DNA from: Hyphomonadaceae bacterium
Lineage (GTDB): Bacteria; Pseudomonadota; Alphaproteobacteria; Caulobacterales; Hyphomonadaceae
Reading direction: 5' to 3'
Length of the DNA: 41,131 bases
NCBI GenBank assembly: GCA_028285145.1
Contig: JANQQC010000046.1
Span: 1 to 41,131 of the forward strand
Positions 33,741-40,914 of this stretch are shown piece after piece. Position 1 is the stretch's first letter, and every line of letters begins with the position of its first letter. The notes beneath the pieces are model-generated. The model was not told where the DNA came from, searched no databases, and saw nothing but the letters and a program-made list of their open reading frames with translations. The translations under genes and the position numbers were made by a program.

Positions 33741-34103
33741 ATGATGGCACCCTATGAGGAGAACTTCGATAAGATGTTCACCGTGTGGAACACAACCAAT
33801 GAGACTGAGAAAGCTGCACTGGTTGAAGCTGCATTAGAACACAATGTCCATTTCGTGGATCCCAATCACAACATCATCGGGCGCGACGCATTCCTGAGCA
33901 TGGTCAAATCCACGCAGGACCGAATCCCGGGGGCGGTGTACGCGCGCGCAAGCGAGATCGGCTTCCAGAACAATTTCTGCCGATATCACTGGGCCATTCA
34001 CAAGGATGATAAGCTGCTGATGTCGGGCTTCGACGTCACGGAAGTGAATGATGCCGGAAAGATTGTTAAGATAATCGGCTTCTTCGGCGAGTTGGAACGG
34101 TGA
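33741..34103 (+). CDS. SnoaL/NTF2-like small protein
   Basis: 120 aa cone-shaped alpha+beta barrel pattern: opening helices NFDKMFTVWNTTNETEKAALVEAAL, then NVHFVDPNHNIIGRDAFLSM, ending IVKIIGFFGEL. Such proteins act as isomerases, hydratases, or binding proteins. The first ATG (33741) is immediately followed by a second (33744), which has better spacing to AAGGA. It is divergent from the TetR gene and shares its palindrome. Confidence 0.85.
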   Translation: MMAPYEENFDKMFTVWNTTNETEKAALVEAALEHNVHFVDPNHNIIGRDAFLSMVKSTQDRIPGAVYARASEIGFQNNFCRYHWAIHKDDKLLMSGFDVTEVNDAGKIVKIIGFFGELER

Positions 34104-34115
34104 GGCACCTCGCGC

Positions 34116-34535
34116 TCACAGGATCCTGTGTCCATGCCGCTTCAGCATGACGAAGTAAACGACGAACAAGGCAAGAAAGACGATGTCGCCGACAATCACC
34201 ACAACGGCAAAGGATGACGTCCAGCCATTGAGGTACATGAAGAGCAGGTTCAGTGCGAACAGCGCCTTGCCGGTCCCGCCCATCAGAACGATGCCGGTAT
34301 GGCGCACGGGATTGATCGCGACGAGCAGAAACCCGAAGCCATAAAGAAAGGCCGTTCCCCAGGCTCCGCGATAAACCGCCACCATGACCGGATCGGTCAG
34401 TTCGCGGCCGAACTCCCGCTCGAACATGCCAGCCGTATCCATCAGCCCCGGAACGGCCCCGGCCAGATTCCAGATCGCTGAAACGACAAAAAGAACACGC
34501 AGGAAATTCAGCGTAGGTCTGTTGAACTCAGTCAT
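34116..34535 (-). CDS. Small four-helix membrane protein
   Basis: 139 aa with membrane segments at about residues 10-30, 54-74, 80-98 and 107-130: FLRVLFVVSAIWNLAGAVPG, AFLYGFGFLLVAINP, and FAVVVIVGDIVFLALFVVYF. Family not recognised with certainty. It begins one base after the stop of the DUF2147 gene (TAAGATG), so the two form a coupled pair. It converges on the SnoaL-like gene. Confidence 0.76.
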   Translation of the reverse strand: MTEFNRPTLNFLRVLFVVSAIWNLAGAVPGLMDTAGMFEREFGRELTDPVMVAVYRGAWGTAFLYGFGFLLVAINPVRHTGIVLMGGTGKALFALNLLFMYLNGWTSSFAVVVIVGDIVFLALFVVYFVMLKRHGHRIL

Positions 34536-34536
34536 C

Positions 34537-34995
34537 TTATTCGTCCTTCAAATGTGCGGTTTGCGTGGCGGTCAATCGGGTCCAGGTCTGCTGGCGGCAG
34601 AACGGTCCAAGGCACCCCTTCACGCGAAGCCGGTCGTTCGAAATTAGATTGAGTGAGGACCGGAAAGTCTGCCCGGTCTCCGGATTGTAGAGACGGCCCT
34701 GTCTCCAGCCGCTCCCCTCTCGTGCGTACCCCCAGAGAATGGGCAGCCCGTCCAGCGACCGGTGGCGCAGCTCCGGGTCGCGATTGTTTTCATCACGGGT
34801 TCGCCCCTCGGTGATCTCGGGACTGACCGACAGGAGAAAACCGCAAGGGGATCCGTCCCCGCAGTCGGTAATCTCCACCTCTGCCCCGTGCATCACCGTG
34901 CGCCACGGCCCCTCTATCTCCGACACCTCATCAGCACCGGCGAGGCCCGGAAACACCGTGAAGGTTAAAACTAGAAGTCCCGCCAATCGGTACAT
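34537..34995 (-). CDS. DUF2147 family exported protein
   Basis: 152 aa with signal peptide (MYRLAGLLVLTFTVFPGLAGA). Mature part: IEGPWRTVMHGAEVEITDCGDGSPCGFLLS, GLPILWGYAREGSGWRQGRLYNPETGQTFRSSLNL, NDRLRVKGCLGPFCRQQTWTRL, the calycin-like DUF2147 pattern (the family normally reads GxWxT...V.I..C...LCG..). Four cysteines in two pairs suggest disulfides. Expression is probably controlled with the divergent TetR from the 26-bp palindrome at 35013-35038. Confidence 0.87.
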   Translation of the reverse strand: MYRLAGLLVLTFTVFPGLAGADEVSEIEGPWRTVMHGAEVEITDCGDGSPCGFLLSVSPEITEGRTRDENNRDPELRHRSLDGLPILWGYAREGSGWRQGRLYNPETGQTFRSSLNLISNDRLRVKGCLGPFCRQQTWTRLTATQTAHLKDE

Positions 34996-35012
34996 CTTGA
35001 TCTCTCAATTTA

Positions 35013-35038
35013 TTAAATTAGAACGCGTTATATTTTAA
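35013..35038. promoter_or_regulatory. 26-bp imperfect palindrome before the second TetR
   Basis: Centre AACGCGTT (35022-35029); 13-base arms match at 11 positions. It sits in the 87 bases between the divergent DUF2147 and TetR genes and is a probable operator for both. Confidence 0.62.
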
Positions 35039-35082
35039 TCTACTGGCTAGTCAAGCGGGCGCAGTCCCGTAGGGTCGAAACG

Positions 35083-35712
35083 ATGTCGAAGACCAAATCT
35101 CAAACCGTCCGTTCCCGGGGCCGACCTGCGCTGTCGGATGACGAACTGGCAGACATGCGCCACCAGATCGCGGACTGCGCGCTGCGGCTGTTTCAGGAAG
35201 ACGGCTATGACGCGGTGTCGATGCGCCGCCTCGCCCGGGAGGTGGGGTGCACCGTCATGACGCTGTACCGGTATTTCGACCGCAAGATCGACATCCTGCG
35301 CCACATCTGGGCGGAAGTGTTCGGCGAGCTATTCGATCAACTCGACCACATCGCAGCGAAGGAAAGCGATCCCGCGGTGCGCCTGCAGGCCGTTGCACTT
35401 GGATATGTCCACTTCTGGCTGGACCAACGCGAGCGCTACTTCCTGGTCTTCATGTCCAGCGATGTGTCCCAGACCGATGTCAGTGTCTTTGTCGATGACG
35501 ACAAGGTGGTCGAGCGGTTCAACGTGTTTCAGGACAGCCTCACCAGCGCGCTCGGTTCTGAGGCGAGCGCAGGCGAGATCGCCCTGAAAACGCAGCTCCT
35601 CCTGTGCACGCTCAATGGCATCTCGCACAATCTGATCACGATCAGCGCCTATCCGTGGATCGAAACAGATGCGCTCGTGCGCGCCGCCGTGTCCGGAACG
35701 CTCAAGGCCTGA
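35083..35712 (+). CDS. TetR family regulator (second of two)
   Basis: 209 aa. DNA-binding domain RHQIADCALRLFQEDGYDAVSMRRLAREVGCTVMTLYRYFDRKIDIL follows a basic N-terminal arm (KSQTVRSRGRPALSDDEL), an arm seen in several TetR members. The C-terminal domain is helical. It is divergent from the DUF2147/membrane pair and upstream of the ABC-F gene (135-base gap). Its control of the divergent pair through the palindrome at 35013 is likely; of the ABC-F gene, only possible. Confidence 0.93.
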   Translation: MSKTKSQTVRSRGRPALSDDELADMRHQIADCALRLFQEDGYDAVSMRRLAREVGCTVMTLYRYFDRKIDILRHIWAEVFGELFDQLDHIAAKESDPAVRLQAVALGYVHFWLDQRERYFLVFMSSDVSQTDVSVFVDDDKVVERFNVFQDSLTSALGSEASAGEIALKTQLLLCTLNGISHNLITISAYPWIETDALVRAAVSGTLKA

Positions 35713-35789
35713 GCCGGAAACAAGGCCGGCGCATTTACATCGCCGGAAGGCCGATGGTAGGTTCATCCCCGAAGGCAAAGGAGACCGAC

Positions 35790-35813
35790 ATGGACAACAC
35801 ACCCGTCAAGTAA
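35790..35813 (+). CDS. Candidate leader peptide MDNTPVK before ABC-F gene
   Basis: A seven-codon ORF, ATG 35790 to TAA 35813, preceded by AAAGGAGA five bases before the ATG, a stronger ribosome binding site than that of most genes here. It lies 34 bases before the ABC-F start. Translated leaders that sense stalled ribosomes control several ABC-F antibiotic-resistance genes in other bacteria. No clear terminator/antiterminator pair is visible, so a translation-based mechanism or a chance ORF remain possible. Confidence 0.5.
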   Translation: MDNTPVK

Positions 35814-35835
35814 GCCCGTTTCCCGGTGAATTGAT
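35812..35835 (+). repeat. Short imperfect direct repeat, copy A
   Basis: A 24-base element, AAGCCCGTTTC then CCGGTGAATTGAT, matching 39051-39074 at 22 of 24 positions. This copy overlaps the end of the leader ORF and finishes just before the GGAG of the ABC-F gene. Confidence 0.55.
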
Positions 35836-35847
35836 GGAGCCTGTCCC

Positions 35848-37428
35848 ATGTCCGTTCTGGTTGTGGATCAACTGTCTTTCGGTTGGTCGCCTGATACCCT
35901 TCTCTTTGAAAACCTGTCCTTCTCACTCGGGCACGAGCGCGTCGGTCTGCTGGGAGAGAATGGGGCTGGAAAGAGCACGCTGATAAAGCTGCTGGTTGGG
36001 GAACTGTCCCCAAGCCGGAGCCATATGAGCCGCCCTGAAAAGCTGCTTTACCTGCCACAGCTTGCCAGCCCCGCGACGAGCATTGCACGCGCGCTCGGCA
36101 TTGACGGAAAACTCGCCGCCCTCCGCCGCCTAGAGGCCGGCGATGGCGATGAGGCCAACTATGCCCTGATTGGGAATGACTGGGACATTGAGGATCTCGC
36201 CCGTCGAGTCCTGGACGATCTCGCAGTCCCCGAGCGCAAGTGGAGCGATCCCCTTTCAACACTGAGCGGTGGGCAGGCCATGCGGGTGCGGCTGGCGCGG
36301 GCAACGCTTGAACAGCCGGATCTGCTCATCCTCGATGAACCAACGAATGATCTGGACGCCGCCGGCCTCGACCACCTCTATGAACTCGTTGCGACATGGA
36401 AAACAGCGCTGCTGGTTGTGAGCCATGATCGGACGCTGTTATCCAAAGTCGACCGGATCCTGGAGCTCAGCACGCTTGGACTAAAATCCTATGGCGGGCC
36501 ATACGCTTTTTACCGGGATGCAAAATCAACGGAGTTGCAGGCGGCCGAGCGGCGGCTTTCCGATGCCGAGAAACAGCTGAAGACCGCGCGCCGGGACGCT
36601 CAGGAGCGCAAGGAACGAGACGCCCGTCGCAGCCGGCAAGGCAAGCGATCCAAAGCCGGCTCACTTCCGAAAATGGTTGTCGACGGCATGAAGCGCAGGG
36701 CGCAGGCAACCGCCGGCCGGACCCAAAGGCTCGCAGAGCGCGAGATCATGACCGCGAAATCGGATGTCGAGGCCGCGCGCGACGACGTCGCAATCCAGCG
36801 GTCGATCACCTTCGACATCCCCTCCTCCGGGCTGCCGGCAAAGAAGCGTGTCCTTGATGTGGAGGGGCTGACGGTTCGCTACGAAAATACCAGAGCCCCG
36901 GTGCTGCAGGACGTCTGTTTACAGCTCGTCGGCCCGGTGAGGCTCGCTGTTTCGGGATCGAACGGGGCGGGAAAGAGCACGCTGTTGAAGGCGATCTCCG
37001 GGCTTATACCAATCGAGCGCGGCTCGGTTCGAATCGGCGTTGATCGCCATGCCTACCTCCGGCAGGATCTGCTCGATCTCGACCCAGACGCGCGGCTCCT
37101 CGATTACTTTCAGTCATGCAATCCTGAGCAGAGGCCGAATGAAGCAAGAGCCGCACTGGCACGGTTCGGCTTTCGCAATCTCGCCGCCGAATGCCCCATT
37201 GGGCACTTGTCTGGCGGAGAACGATTGCGTGCTTCGCTTGCCGCGACGCTGATGTCAGCCGAACCGCCGCAACTGCTCATCCTCGATGAACCGACCAACC
37301 ATATGGACCTGGACAGCATTGAAACGCTGGAGCGTGCGCTGACCGCCTATGACGGTGCTCTCATCGTCACCAGCCACGACCGGTACTTTCTAGACGCCAT
37401 TGGAATAGACGAGGAAATCCAGCTCTAA
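35848..37428 (+). CDS. ABC-F family ATPase (ribosome-acting)
   Basis: 526 aa with two ABC cassettes and no membrane segment, so it acts on ribosomes, not in transport. Cassette 1: Walker A GENGAGKST (36-44), LSGGQ (139-143), LLILDEPT (159-166), His switch VSHDR. Cassette 2: GSNGAGKST (370-378), LSGGE (454-458), LLILDEPT (476-483), TSHDRYF. The interdomain linker (about 222-320) is long and basic, with a KRSKAGSLPKMVVDGMKRRAQ segment: this P-site tRNA interaction region resembles antibiotic-protecting ABC-F rather than EttA. Drug resistance is an inference. GGAG lies eight bases before ATG 35848. Confidence 0.92.
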   Translation: MSVLVVDQLSFGWSPDTLLFENLSFSLGHERVGLLGENGAGKSTLIKLLVGELSPSRSHMSRPEKLLYLPQLASPATSIARALGIDGKLAALRRLEAGDGDEANYALIGNDWDIEDLARRVLDDLAVPERKWSDPLSTLSGGQAMRVRLARATLEQPDLLILDEPTNDLDAAGLDHLYELVATWKTALLVVSHDRTLLSKVDRILELSTLGLKSYGGPYAFYRDAKSTELQAAERRLSDAEKQLKTARRDAQERKERDARRSRQGKRSKAGSLPKMVVDGMKRRAQATAGRTQRLAEREIMTAKSDVEAARDDVAIQRSITFDIPSSGLPAKKRVLDVEGLTVRYENTRAPVLQDVCLQLVGPVRLAVSGSNGAGKSTLLKAISGLIPIERGSVRIGVDRHAYLRQDLLDLDPDARLLDYFQSCNPEQRPNEARAALARFGFRNLAAECPIGHLSGGERLRASLAATLMSAEPPQLLILDEPTNHMDLDSIETLERALTAYDGALIVTSHDRYFLDAIGIDEEIQL

Positions 37429-37492
37429 TGCGTATGCGGACGAGATCGCACATGCCGCTCAAGTCGTTTCACCGCACGCCTCGTCGCACCCC

Positions 37493-38446
37493 TCATTCCT
37501 CCGCGAGACACCAGTTCGGCGGTTGTTTTCCCCGAGGGTCGGCGGGGTGTGGGAAAAGGACGAATTCGTCAAAAGTGGAAACTACAGGGCGCTCCGCCAT
37601 GCCGTCCAGCGCATCTTGGATCTCGCCGATGATGGACGCTGGCAGTTCAAGCACATGCTCGCCCGTCCTGGACGGGTTTTGTGGCCTGAAGGTCTCGCCC
37701 GGCAGGCTCTTCATCTCGACATGTCCACCAAGCAGCCATTGAACGTCGTTCGCCACAGCAAATTCGGCGACCTTGTCCATGGTCTCGCGAAACTCCGGGA
37801 GTTTGCCGCACTGGAAGTAGAGCCTGCCCGGATAAACGGTGTCGCCCGAGAACAGGATCCGGGTCGCCGGGTCGAACACCATGACGTGCGAGGGATGGTG
37901 ACCCGGCGTCGGGAAAAGCTCAACCGTGCGCTCGCCAAGCTCATAATGCGCTGACCCCGCCGGCCACTCATCCAGCTCAAAGAAGGCCGCAACCTGTTCC
38001 GGGGTGTGACCGACGATCTCCGTATACGGTCGATCTTCGAAGCCACTGTCGCCACCGATATGGTCTGCGTGGCCATGTGAATGCATAACCGTCAGCATGA
38101 TGTGCTCGCGCCCATTTGCCTGAAGCCACGCTTCAATCTGCCGATCGACCTCGCCTCGGAGGTCCACACCCTCCACGCCAGTGTCGATCAGCAAGGCCCT
38201 GTCTTTCCCAAAGATGAGATAGAGAAACGGTGCCTCGAACGTGGTTCGCAGCGACTGCCGCATTGCAAGGGTGTTCGCATCGATGGCCTGGACATGAAAG
38301 TCAGGTTCCGCCGGATCCAAACCGCCATTCCACTGGCTTGCAAAGAGAGCGGATGGTGCCGACGGCGGAGGTGGTTGTGACGCCTGACATGCTGCGAAAG
38401 CGAGCGCACAGATAACTGACGCGGCTCGGACAAGGGTCGCTCTCAT
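37493..38446 (-). CDS. Metallo-beta-lactamase-fold lipoprotein
   Basis: 317 aa. A probable lipoprotein signal (MRATLVRAASVICALAFAAC; lipobox FAAC is slightly weak) puts it in the envelope. The MBL fold follows: LLIDTGVEG, zinc motif MHSHGHADHIGGDS (HxHxDH), FPTPGHHPSHVMVF, LFSGDTVYPGRLYF and LLGGHVEM supply further ligands. It may cleave lactones, thioesters or another hydrolysable bond; a true beta-lactam role is unproven. ATG 38446 overlaps the MarR stop (ATGA), so the two form one operon led by the regulator. Confidence 0.88.
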   Translation of the reverse strand: MRATLVRAASVICALAFAACQASQPPPPSAPSALFASQWNGGLDPAEPDFHVQAIDANTLAMRQSLRTTFEAPFLYLIFGKDRALLIDTGVEGVDLRGEVDRQIEAWLQANGREHIMLTVMHSHGHADHIGGDSGFEDRPYTEIVGHTPEQVAAFFELDEWPAGSAHYELGERTVELFPTPGHHPSHVMVFDPATRILFSGDTVYPGRLYFQCGKLPEFRETMDKVAEFAVANDVQWLLGGHVEMKSLPGETFRPQNPSRTGEHVLELPASIIGEIQDALDGMAERPVVSTFDEFVLFPHPADPRGKQPPNWCLAEE

Positions 38447-38970
38447 GAGAGGCTCGCGCTTTCCTCTTTGTCGTTCTGCTGTCCGCTGGCCTGTTTCATA
38501 TCGTTCACCCGGTCGAGGATCGAACGGCGATCGAGGGCGGACATGGCCCGCATGGCAATTGCTGAAAGATCGCACTCGATTTCAGCAAACAACTCCACAA
38601 AGGCCTGCGTCGCCTCGGAAAGGCAGGGCTGAAGCCGGCGGTATTGATCCCGCCCTCTCCTCGTCAGCTTGAGCAGCTTTCGCCGTCCATCTCCCGGGTC
38701 ATCTGTCCGCTCAACGACCCCGAACTTGATGAGAAGATCGATCCGTTGACTGACGAGCTGGTGAGGTTGATCGAGCGTCTTCGCGATATCCGCTGTCGAA
38801 ATTGTTCCGCGTTGCCCAATCAGCAGGACAGATGAGACCGCCCGCGATGGAAAGATGAGGCCTGCGTCGCCCAGAAGATCATCGCCCTGCTCAACAATCT
38901 GCCCGGCAAGCCGGTCAAGCAGATTGGCAACGAAAGCTTCCCGCCACGGATCTGAATCGACAAAGGTCAA
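38443..38970 (-). CDS. MarR family regulator controlling the MBL operon
   Basis: 175 aa winged helix: GQRGTISTADIAKTLDQPHQLVSQRIDLLIKFGVVERTDDPGDGRRKLLKLTRRG contains recognition helix and wing (DPGDGRRK), then a helical C-terminal dimer part. TTG 38970 is the first usable start; its ribosome-binding AGG falls inside the arm of the 50-bp palindrome at 38975-39024. It is co-translated with the MBL gene. It would be expected to sense the same compound that the MBL protein hydrolyses (inference). Confidence 0.88.
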   Translation of the reverse strand: MTFVDSDPWREAFVANLLDRLAGQIVEQGDDLLGDAGLIFPSRAVSSVLLIGQRGTISTADIAKTLDQPHQLVSQRIDLLIKFGVVERTDDPGDGRRKLLKLTRRGRDQYRRLQPCLSEATQAFVELFAEIECDLSAIAMRAMSALDRRSILDRVNDMKQASGQQNDKEESASLS

Positions 38971-38974
38971 ACGT

Positions 38975-39024
38975 CAAACCTATTTATACAATTGATTGCG
39001 CAATTAATTGTATAAATAGGTTTG
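38975..39024. promoter_or_regulatory. 50-bp palindrome at the MarR start
   Basis: Arms of 19 bases (38975-38993 and 39006-39024, reading CAAACCTATTTATACAATT and its complement) are perfect; the centre ATTGCGCAAT is also perfect, with one mismatched pair between them, giving 24 of 25 pairs. Each arm holds an extended -10-like TGTATAAAT, one per strand, so outward promoters in both directions are possible. It ends four bases before the MarR TTG start. Confidence 0.85.
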
Positions 39025-39050
39025 AGTCAATACTGGACGCCCTGTACCAC

Positions 39051-39074
39051 AAGCCCGTTTCGCGGTGATTTGAT
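39051..39074 (+). repeat. Short imperfect direct repeat, copy B
   Basis: AAGCCCGTTTC then GCGGTGATTTGAT, 22 of 24 identical to 35812-35835. It lies in the 158-base gap between the MarR and HxlR genes, 27 bases after the 50-bp palindrome. No gene is seen in this gap. Confidence 0.55.
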
Positions 39075-39128
39075 CAGTCTACCAACGATCCAGATACCGC
39101 CTTAATCACTCTTCGGACGACTGTCGTG

Positions 39129-39641
39129 TCACCTAGCTTTCGCTCTTGTTACAACCACTTTCTCATAGGCATCGTTCAACTGAGCAAAAGCGGAGTCCGG
39201 GCCACGTTCTGACGGATCGAGCCCACTAAGGTGAATCTGCCGGAGTTCGTTCATCATATCGTCCCATAGCATGGGCCCGCCAGCCTCCATGAGTTCAGCA
39301 CGGACAGAAAGCTCTTCAGTGGCTGGAAGATGGCGCCGCCCCCAAGCTCCAAGAGCCGATAGGACGGGCACCAGCTGAATGGCTTTTTCCGTGAGCGAGT
39401 AGATCGTTTTTTGTTTGTGATCCGGATCACTGGACCTTTCGAGAAGGCCCGATTCGACCAGACGCTTGAGACGCGAGTGCAGAATATTCGATGCGATGCC
39501 CTCCATAGAATCTGCCAGAAGTTCTCGGAAATGGCGCTTATTACCGAACATGATGTCCCGCAGAATCACCACGGACCATCGATCGCCAAGGACTTCCACT
39601 GCGAGGTTGATAGGACATCCGGATCGGTTCTTCGGGCGCAT
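39129..39641 (-). CDS. HxlR family transcriptional regulator
   Basis: 170 aa. Begins MRPKNRSGCPINLAVEVLGDRWSVVILRDIMFGNKRHFRELL, the diagnostic HxlR opening with the conserved early Cys (Cys9), often a redox or aldehyde sensor. Winged helix follows (GIASNILHSRLKRLVESGLLER, then QKTIYSLTEKAIQLVPVL). An extended C-terminal helix part makes it longer than the usual 110-130 aa. It is divergent from the triple-fusion gene with a 57-bp inverted repeat between them. Confidence 0.93.
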   Translation of the reverse strand: MRPKNRSGCPINLAVEVLGDRWSVVILRDIMFGNKRHFRELLADSMEGIASNILHSRLKRLVESGLLERSSDPDHKQKTIYSLTEKAIQLVPVLSALGAWGRRHLPATEELSVRAELMEAGGPMLWDDMMNELRQIHLSGLDPSERGPDSAFAQLNDAYEKVVVTRAKAR

Positions 39642-39660
39642 TGTCTCTGGGTATCTGATT

Positions 39661-39717
39661 CCGATTGCAAAACAAGATCAGTTCTGATATCGCAAACTGA
39701 TCTTGTTTTGCAATCGG
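39661..39717. promoter_or_regulatory. Perfect 23-bp-arm inverted repeat between HxlR and fusion gene
   Basis: Arms 39661-39683 and 39695-39717 are perfectly complementary (outer end CCGATTGCAA, inner end GATCAGTT), with an 11-base spacer. It lies 19 bases before the HxlR ATG and ends two bases before the GAGG of the fusion gene, so it could act both as a DNA operator and as a stem in either mRNA. Confidence 0.88.
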
Positions 39718-39729
39718 TCGAGGTCTTTA

Positions 39730-40914
39730 ATGTCCAATGAAGCAAGCACTGATGACAAAGTCCGTGCTGTGTTCGATGCCTTTTTCAACCGCGATGCCGA
39801 AGTCTATCGCTCGCTTCTGCATCACGACTACACCTTCAACAGTCCCTATGACGACGCCATCGACGAGGACGCCTTCATGACGCGTTGCTGGCCAGGTGGC
39901 GATGTTATGGACGGCTATGAATTCAAGCAGATCATGGTGGAAGATGACGTCGCCTTCCTTCTCTACGAACTTAAATCCAAAACCGGCGAGACATTTACGA
40001 ACACCGAGCGTTTCACCTTTCGAGACGGGCTTCTCTACCGCGTCGAAGTATTCTTTGGTGATCCTCAAACCGGACAAACCCGCTGGACCAATGAAGATCT
40101 TCGCCCCGCTGAAACGGTCCGAAAGCTAATCGAGGATCGTTATGAGGCAATCCGCAACAAACAAGCGGATGCAGTCCTAGCTACCGTCGCCGAAAATGTT
40201 GTTCTCTTCGACGTGATCGAACCGATAGAATACGTCGGTCTGCCGAGCGTACGGCAACGCGAAACGTCCTGGTTCGGCGGCTTCGAAGGACCCGTCGGCC
40301 TTGAGGTCGAGAAGCTGAATGTCTCAGCCGATGGCGATACTGCGTTCGCGTTCAGTCTAAATCGCTACTCGGGACGCCTCAAAGGTGTCGGCTATACTGA
40401 TATGTGGGTGCGTCATACGTCCTGCTACCGATTAAGGGAACAGAGCTGGGAACTGGTGCATGAGCACATGTCGATACCCTTTGATCCGCAAACGGGACGT
40501 TGGTCTGAGAGAGGTCAACCAAACGCAGATCAATCCCTCAATGTCAAAGACCCGGTCGCGGTTCTCGGTCAAGTGGCGTGTACCAATATCGGCGTCAGTC
40601 GTGCCTGGTATCAAATGCTCTTTGATCGGCCTGCAGATGATACGCCCATGGATGGGCTGGACGAATGGCATCATGGCTCGGGTGGGCTTCAGCTGTTCGA
40701 AAACCCCTCCAATGCGGGACATTCAACCCTTACACTCCTTGTTGCAGATATCAGCGCGTCGCACGCGCGTTTAAAGGCAGCAGGGCTCACGCCCGGCAAT
40801 GTTGAACCTGCCGCATCCACCAGTCTTGTCCGGTTGAACGACCCCGACGGCAATCTTATCGTCTTGGCTCAACCGGGTAGACCGGAAAATGATTCCGCTG
40901 AACGGCCAACGTAA
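39730..40914 (+). CDS. SnoaL-SnoaL-VOC triple-domain protein
   Basis: 394 aa. Domain 1 (about 5-118): DDKVRAVFDAFFNRDAEVYRSLLHHDYTFNSPYDD, an NTF2/SnoaL barrel. Domain 2 (about 128-262): RKLIEDRYEAIRNKQADAVLATVAENVVLFDVI ending in SCYRLREQSWELVHEHMSIPFD, the SnoaL_3/DUF4440-like type. Domain 3 (about 275-385): a VOC module with TNIGVSRAWYQMLFDRPADD and VRLNDPDGNLIVLAQPG. The combination of two barrels and a VOC domain is unusual. Start ATG 39730 behind GAGG. It is probably repressed by the divergent HxlR through the inverted repeat. Reaction unknown. Confidence 0.86.
   Translation: MSNEASTDDKVRAVFDAFFNRDAEVYRSLLHHDYTFNSPYDDAIDEDAFMTRCWPGGDVMDGYEFKQIMVEDDVAFLLYELKSKTGETFTNTERFTFRDGLLYRVEVFFGDPQTGQTRWTNEDLRPAETVRKLIEDRYEAIRNKQADAVLATVAENVVLFDVIEPIEYVGLPSVRQRETSWFGGFEGPVGLEVEKLNVSADGDTAFAFSLNRYSGRLKGVGYTDMWVRHTSCYRLREQSWELVHEHMSIPFDPQTGRWSERGQPNADQSLNVKDPVAVLGQVACTNIGVSRAWYQMLFDRPADDTPMDGLDEWHHGSGGLQLFENPSNAGHSTLTLLVADISASHARLKAAGLTPGNVEPAASTSLVRLNDPDGNLIVLAQPGRPENDSAERPT

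Noticed and set aside
37493-38446. True beta-lactamase (antibiotic resistance)
   Set aside because: The HxHxDH fold is shared by many lactonases, thioesterases and phosphodiesterases; overall features do not single out class B beta-lactamases.
38975-39717. The two large inverted repeats as ends of a mobile element around HxlR
   Set aside because: The arms of the two repeats are unrelated in sequence, no transposase lies between them and no target duplication is seen.
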